DNA from: AP-15 sp963797115
GTDB taxonomy: Bacteria; Pseudomonadota; Alphaproteobacteria; ATCC43930; CGMCC-115725
Length of the DNA stretch: 64,000 nucleotides
NCBI GenBank assembly: GCA_963797115.1
Contig: CAWCOH010000005.1
Location: forward strand, 744,001-808,000
Direction: 5' to 3'
This document shows, in pieces, positions 61,311-64,000 of the stretch. Under the pieces are notes generated by a model. The model was not told the DNA's origin. It saw only the letters and a list, made by a program, of their open reading frames with translations, and searched no databases. Each line of letters begins with the position of its first letter. Positions within the stretch are counted from its first letter, which is position 1. The translations under genes and the position numbers were made by a program.

Positions 61311-63641
61311 ATGAAATTCGCACTGGGTCAGGCAGTGCCGCGCACGGAGGATCCTCGCCTCCTGACCGGCCGCGGCCGCTACACGGACGACTTCGTGCTA
61401 CCGCGCCTCGCGCACGCTCATGTTCTGCGTTCGCCATATGCCCATGCGCTGATCCGCTCGATCGACATCCGCCCGGCGCAGCAGATGGCGGACGTGCTCG
61501 CGGTGCTGACGGGCGAAGACTGGGCGGCGGAGAAATTTGGCGCTCCTCGTCCCGTCATTCCACGCCAGCGCCGCGACGGCTCGCCGATGTTCGTGCCGCC
61601 GCGCCCGGCGCTCGCGAAGGACCGTGCGATGCTCGTCGGCGACCTCATCGCCTTTATCGTCGCCGAGAGCGCTGATCTCGCCAAAGACGCGGCCGAGCGG
61701 ATTGCCGTCGAATACGCGCCGCTTCCGTCCGTCACCGCAACGGAAGCGGCGCTGGCGCCAGGGGCGCCGAAGCTCTGGGCGGAATGCCGCGACAACGAGT
61801 GCTTCTTCTTCACTTTGGGCGACAAGCGTGCCGTTGAGACGGCCTTCGCCCAGGCTCATCACGTCACCCGCCTCAAGCTCGTCTTCAACCGGGTCACTGC
61901 CGCCACGATGGAGCCGCGCGGCTGCATCGGCGAATGGGATGATCGGCTCGGCCGGTTCACGCTTTATGTCGGCACCCAGCGCCCGCATACGGCTCGCGCC
62001 GACATGGCACGCCGCATTCTCCATATCCCGGAAACCCAGCTCCGTGTCGTCGCTGGCGAGGTTGGCGGCAGCTTCGGCATGAAGGGCGGGCACTATCCCG
62101 AATACGCGCTGGCGCTGTGGGCCTCGCGCAAACTCGGCCGGCCGGTCAAATGGATCGCCGAGCGCAGCGAGGGTATCCTGACCGACGACCACGATCGGGA
62201 CCATATCAGCGATGCAGAGCTGGCGCTCGACCGCGACGGGCATTTCCTGGCTCTGCGGGCGCGCAACATCTCGAATATCGGCGCCTATCTGGCACCCGGC
62301 GGCATCATCTCGCCGACGATGCATCTGGGCGGACTCGCCGGCACCTACACGACGCCCGCTATCTATGTCGAGGTCTCGGCCGTCTTCACCAACACGACGA
62401 GCATCGGTCCCTATCGCGGCTCAGGACGGCCTGAGGCGTCCTACATCATCGAGCGCCTGATCGACAACGCTGCGCGCGAGATCGGGATCGACCGCGCCGA
62501 GCTGCGCCGCCGCAACACGGTGCCGGCGAGCGCGATGCCGTTCAAGACCGGCCTGGTCTATACGCTCGATTGCGGCAAATTCGGCGAGAACCTTGAACGC
62601 GCTCTTACAATGGCGGATTACGCGGGGTTCGAGCGCCGGCGCGAAGAGGCAAGCGTGCGCGGACTTCTGCGCGGCATCGGCTTTGCCAACGTCATCGAGC
62701 AGACTTCTCAGGCGCAGGGCGAGACGGTCATGGTGCGGCTCGATCCCGGCGGAACGGTTACCGTCATCCCCGGCTCGATCTCGCACGGCCAGGGCCACGA
62801 GACGATGTACAAGATCCTGTTGAGCCACCGCCTCGGGCTCGACGAGAGCGACATCCGTGTCACCCATTCCGACACCGATCTCGCACCCGACGGCGGCGGC
62901 ACCTATGCCTCGCGCACCGCGGTGCTGGGCGGCAGTGCCACGACCATCGCGGCCGACAAGGTCGTCGCCAAGGCGCGCAAGATCGCGGCGCATGCGTTGG
63001 AGGCGGCCGAGGACGACATCGAATTCGCCGACGGAATATTTCGCGTGGTCGGCACCGATCGCGCGGTCTCGTTGAAGGAGGTGGCGCAGGCAGCCTATGT
63101 GCCCTCGCGGCTGCCGCCCGGCCTCGAGACCGGGCTCTACGAGGTCGCGAGCTTCTCGCCCGAGATCCCGAACTTCCCCAATGGCTGCCATGTCTGCGAG
63201 GTCGAGATCGATCCCGAGACCGGGTCGATCCGAGTGCTGCGTTATGTCGTAGTCGACGACGTCGGCATGGTCATCAACAAGCTGACACTCGAAGGCCAGA
63301 TCCATGGCGGGGTCGTACAGGGTATAGGCCAGGCCTTCACCGAGCATCTCGTCTATGAAGAGCGATCCGGCCAGCTGCTCTCCGGCTCCTTGATGGATTA
63401 CGGGCTGCCGCGCGCCGACGAGGTCTGCTCGTTCGAGATGGACGAGAACCCGGTGCCGACCAAGACCAACCCGTTGGGGGTCAAAGGCGCCGGGGAAGCC
63501 GGTAATGTCGGCGCCCTCGCTGCCATCATGAATGCCGTCGTCGACGCGTTGTCGCCGCTCGGTATCGCCCATATCGACATGCCGGCCACACCCGAAAAAG
63601 TCTGGCGCACGATCCGCGCGGCGCAAGCAGCTGAAAGGTGA
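61311..63641 (+). CDS. Form II CoxL-like molybdenum hydroxylase large subunit
   Basis: The 776-residue protein belongs to the xanthine dehydrogenase/CO dehydrogenase large-subunit family, which carries the Mo-MCD cofactor. RTEDPRLLTGRGRYTDD starts the family domain, GGSFGMKGG is the first cofactor loop, GPYRGSGRPEA replaces the form I AYRCSFR loop (so form II, not a true CO dehydrogenase), and VKGAGEAG holds the catalytic glutamate. No Fe-S or FAD subunit gene is adjacent. The amidase upstream may share a catabolic pathway. Substrate unknown. Confidence 0.93.
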   Translation: MKFALGQAVPRTEDPRLLTGRGRYTDDFVLPRLAHAHVLRSPYAHALIRSIDIRPAQQMADVLAVLTGEDWAAEKFGAPRPVIPRQRRDGSPMFVPPRPALAKDRAMLVGDLIAFIVAESADLAKDAAERIAVEYAPLPSVTATEAALAPGAPKLWAECRDNECFFFTLGDKRAVETAFAQAHHVTRLKLVFNRVTAATMEPRGCIGEWDDRLGRFTLYVGTQRPHTARADMARRILHIPETQLRVVAGEVGGSFGMKGGHYPEYALALWASRKLGRPVKWIAERSEGILTDDHDRDHISDAELALDRDGHFLALRARNISNIGAYLAPGGIISPTMHLGGLAGTYTTPAIYVEVSAVFTNTTSIGPYRGSGRPEASYIIERLIDNAAREIGIDRAELRRRNTVPASAMPFKTGLVYTLDCGKFGENLERALTMADYAGFERRREEASVRGLLRGIGFANVIEQTSQAQGETVMVRLDPGGTVTVIPGSISHGQGHETMYKILLSHRLGLDESDIRVTHSDTDLAPDGGGTYASRTAVLGGSATTIAADKVVAKARKIAAHALEAAEDDIEFADGIFRVVGTDRAVSLKEVAQAAYVPSRLPPGLETGLYEVASFSPEIPNFPNGCHVCEVEIDPETGSIRVLRYVVVDDVGMVINKLTLEGQIHGGVVQGIGQAFTEHLVYEERSGQLLSGSLMDYGLPRADEVCSFEMDENPVPTKTNPLGVKGAGEAGNVGALAAIMNAVVDALSPLGIAHIDMPATPEKVWRTIRAAQAAER

Positions 63642-63743
63642 CCGAGCCAATCCTCCTGGACAAAGGCTCCGCGCCCGCCCTGGGCGCTCTTTCTGGACTT
63701 ATGTTCTTCGGGATGACGGGTGTTCTCCGGAATGACGGAGGTA

Positions 63744-63935
63744 TCACATGCCGAGATGGGCCCTCCGAATGCGATCGTCGGCCATTAGCGCGCGGTGCGG
63801 GCCTTGGAGCACGACCCGGCCGGTCTCCGGCACATAGTCGTAATCGCAGGGTTCGAGGACCGTCAGCGACGCGACCACCTGGGGTCCCTCGGGGACATGC
63901 GCGATCCCCAGATGAGGACGCTTCGGCGGCGGCAC
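63744..63935 (-). pseudogene. livF: livF remnant with internal deletion
   Basis: The frame from the GTG at 63935 reads LGIAHVPEGPQVVASLTVLE, a LivF segment normally lying before the signature motif. It then jumps to CDYDYVPETGRVVLQGPHRALM, and ends ADDRIRRAHLGM, which is the LivF C-terminus. Walker A and most of the middle are missing. This is a branched-chain amino acid ABC ATPase gene reduced by deletion. Upstream sequence to the window edge does not restore it. Confidence 0.65.
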
Positions 63936-64000
63936 GGCGTGCGCTGGTCGGAATCAAGCCCTAGGAAACAGGGTCGTGGCGGTATTCTCGCCGGGATGGG

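Noticed and set aside
62421..63650. 409-codon minus-strand frame
   Set aside because: Antisense to the CoxL-like gene, with no recognised motif.
1..64000. CRISPR arrays, rRNA and tRNA genes
   Set aside because: No regularly spaced direct repeats, rRNA core sequences or clear cloverleaf were seen by eye; a tRNA scan was not possible.

Overview
This window is a GC-rich chromosomal segment of an alphaproteobacterium. The basis is the division/cell-wall (dcw) cluster, the lpxC-bamD and recN-ligA neighbours, and a type A RNase P RNA; the exact order or family cannot be fixed from the sequence alone. Nearly all of 25.8-45.1 kb, on the minus strand, is one envelope operon: mraZ-rsmH-ftsL-ftsI-murE-murF-mraY-ftsW-murG-murC-murB-ddl-ftsQ-ftsA, then ftsZ, lpxC and bamD. 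Most junctions are ATGA or TAATG overlaps. murD, expected between mraY and ftsW, is absent from the window.

In related bacteria bamD is usually followed by recN and ligA. Here those genes lie at 0.65-4.45 kb, about 21 kb from bamD. The DNA between is accessory. It holds a NEW3-domain protein with an ABC exporter and an ASST-like propeller protein (21.5-25.7 kb), a glyoxalase-fold protein, a 9 kb defence-like island (10.4-19.7 kb), an omega-aminotransferase with a crotonase, a gluconolactonase-type jelly-roll protein, a nucleotidyltransferase/HEPN module with a MazE-like tail, an amidohydrolase and a free-methionine-sulfoxide reductase. A proline-rich TonB/TolA-like gene with three 93-bp repeats follows ligA and runs off the left edge.

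The island holds a class I DNA methyltransferase, a four-helix-bundle protein, a RelBE-like pair, an IS630-family element with TA target duplication, a frameshifted BrnT toxin, a DEAD/DEAH helicase whose N-terminus is the first half of a BrnA antitoxin, and a GIY-YIG (T5orf172-like) nuclease. A 110-bp decayed 3' end of guaA lies at its right edge and looks like an integration scar.

Right of the dcw cluster are a small ribbon-helix-helix-like protein, the RNase P RNA gene (minus strand, with promoter and terminator), and a molybdate locus on the plus strand: a ModE-type operator, modA-modB-modC, a molbindin gene, and a cysteine-free sulfite-oxidase-fold protein. A promoter-bearing copy of the 5' half of rnpB sits just after this locus. 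Then come an NHL-repeat protein, a plant-type ketol-acid reductoisomerase (ilvC), a PEP-CTERM protein, an SDR with an atypical active site, several exported or membrane proteins of unknown role, an AtzG-like/amidase pair, a form II CoxL-like molybdenum hydroxylase, and a deleted livF remnant at the right edge.

Recurrent oddity: nine sites across six genes (recN, an amidohydrolase, brnT, the methyltransferase, murF at three sites, ilvC at two) need a small indel, one base where it can be resolved, to restore the reading frame. Some of these genes are normally essential, so uncorrected sequencing errors are the simplest explanation, but decay cannot be excluded for the accessory ones. Palindromic GC-rich intergenic repeats recur at 5.0, 14.4, 21.2 and 50.8 kb.
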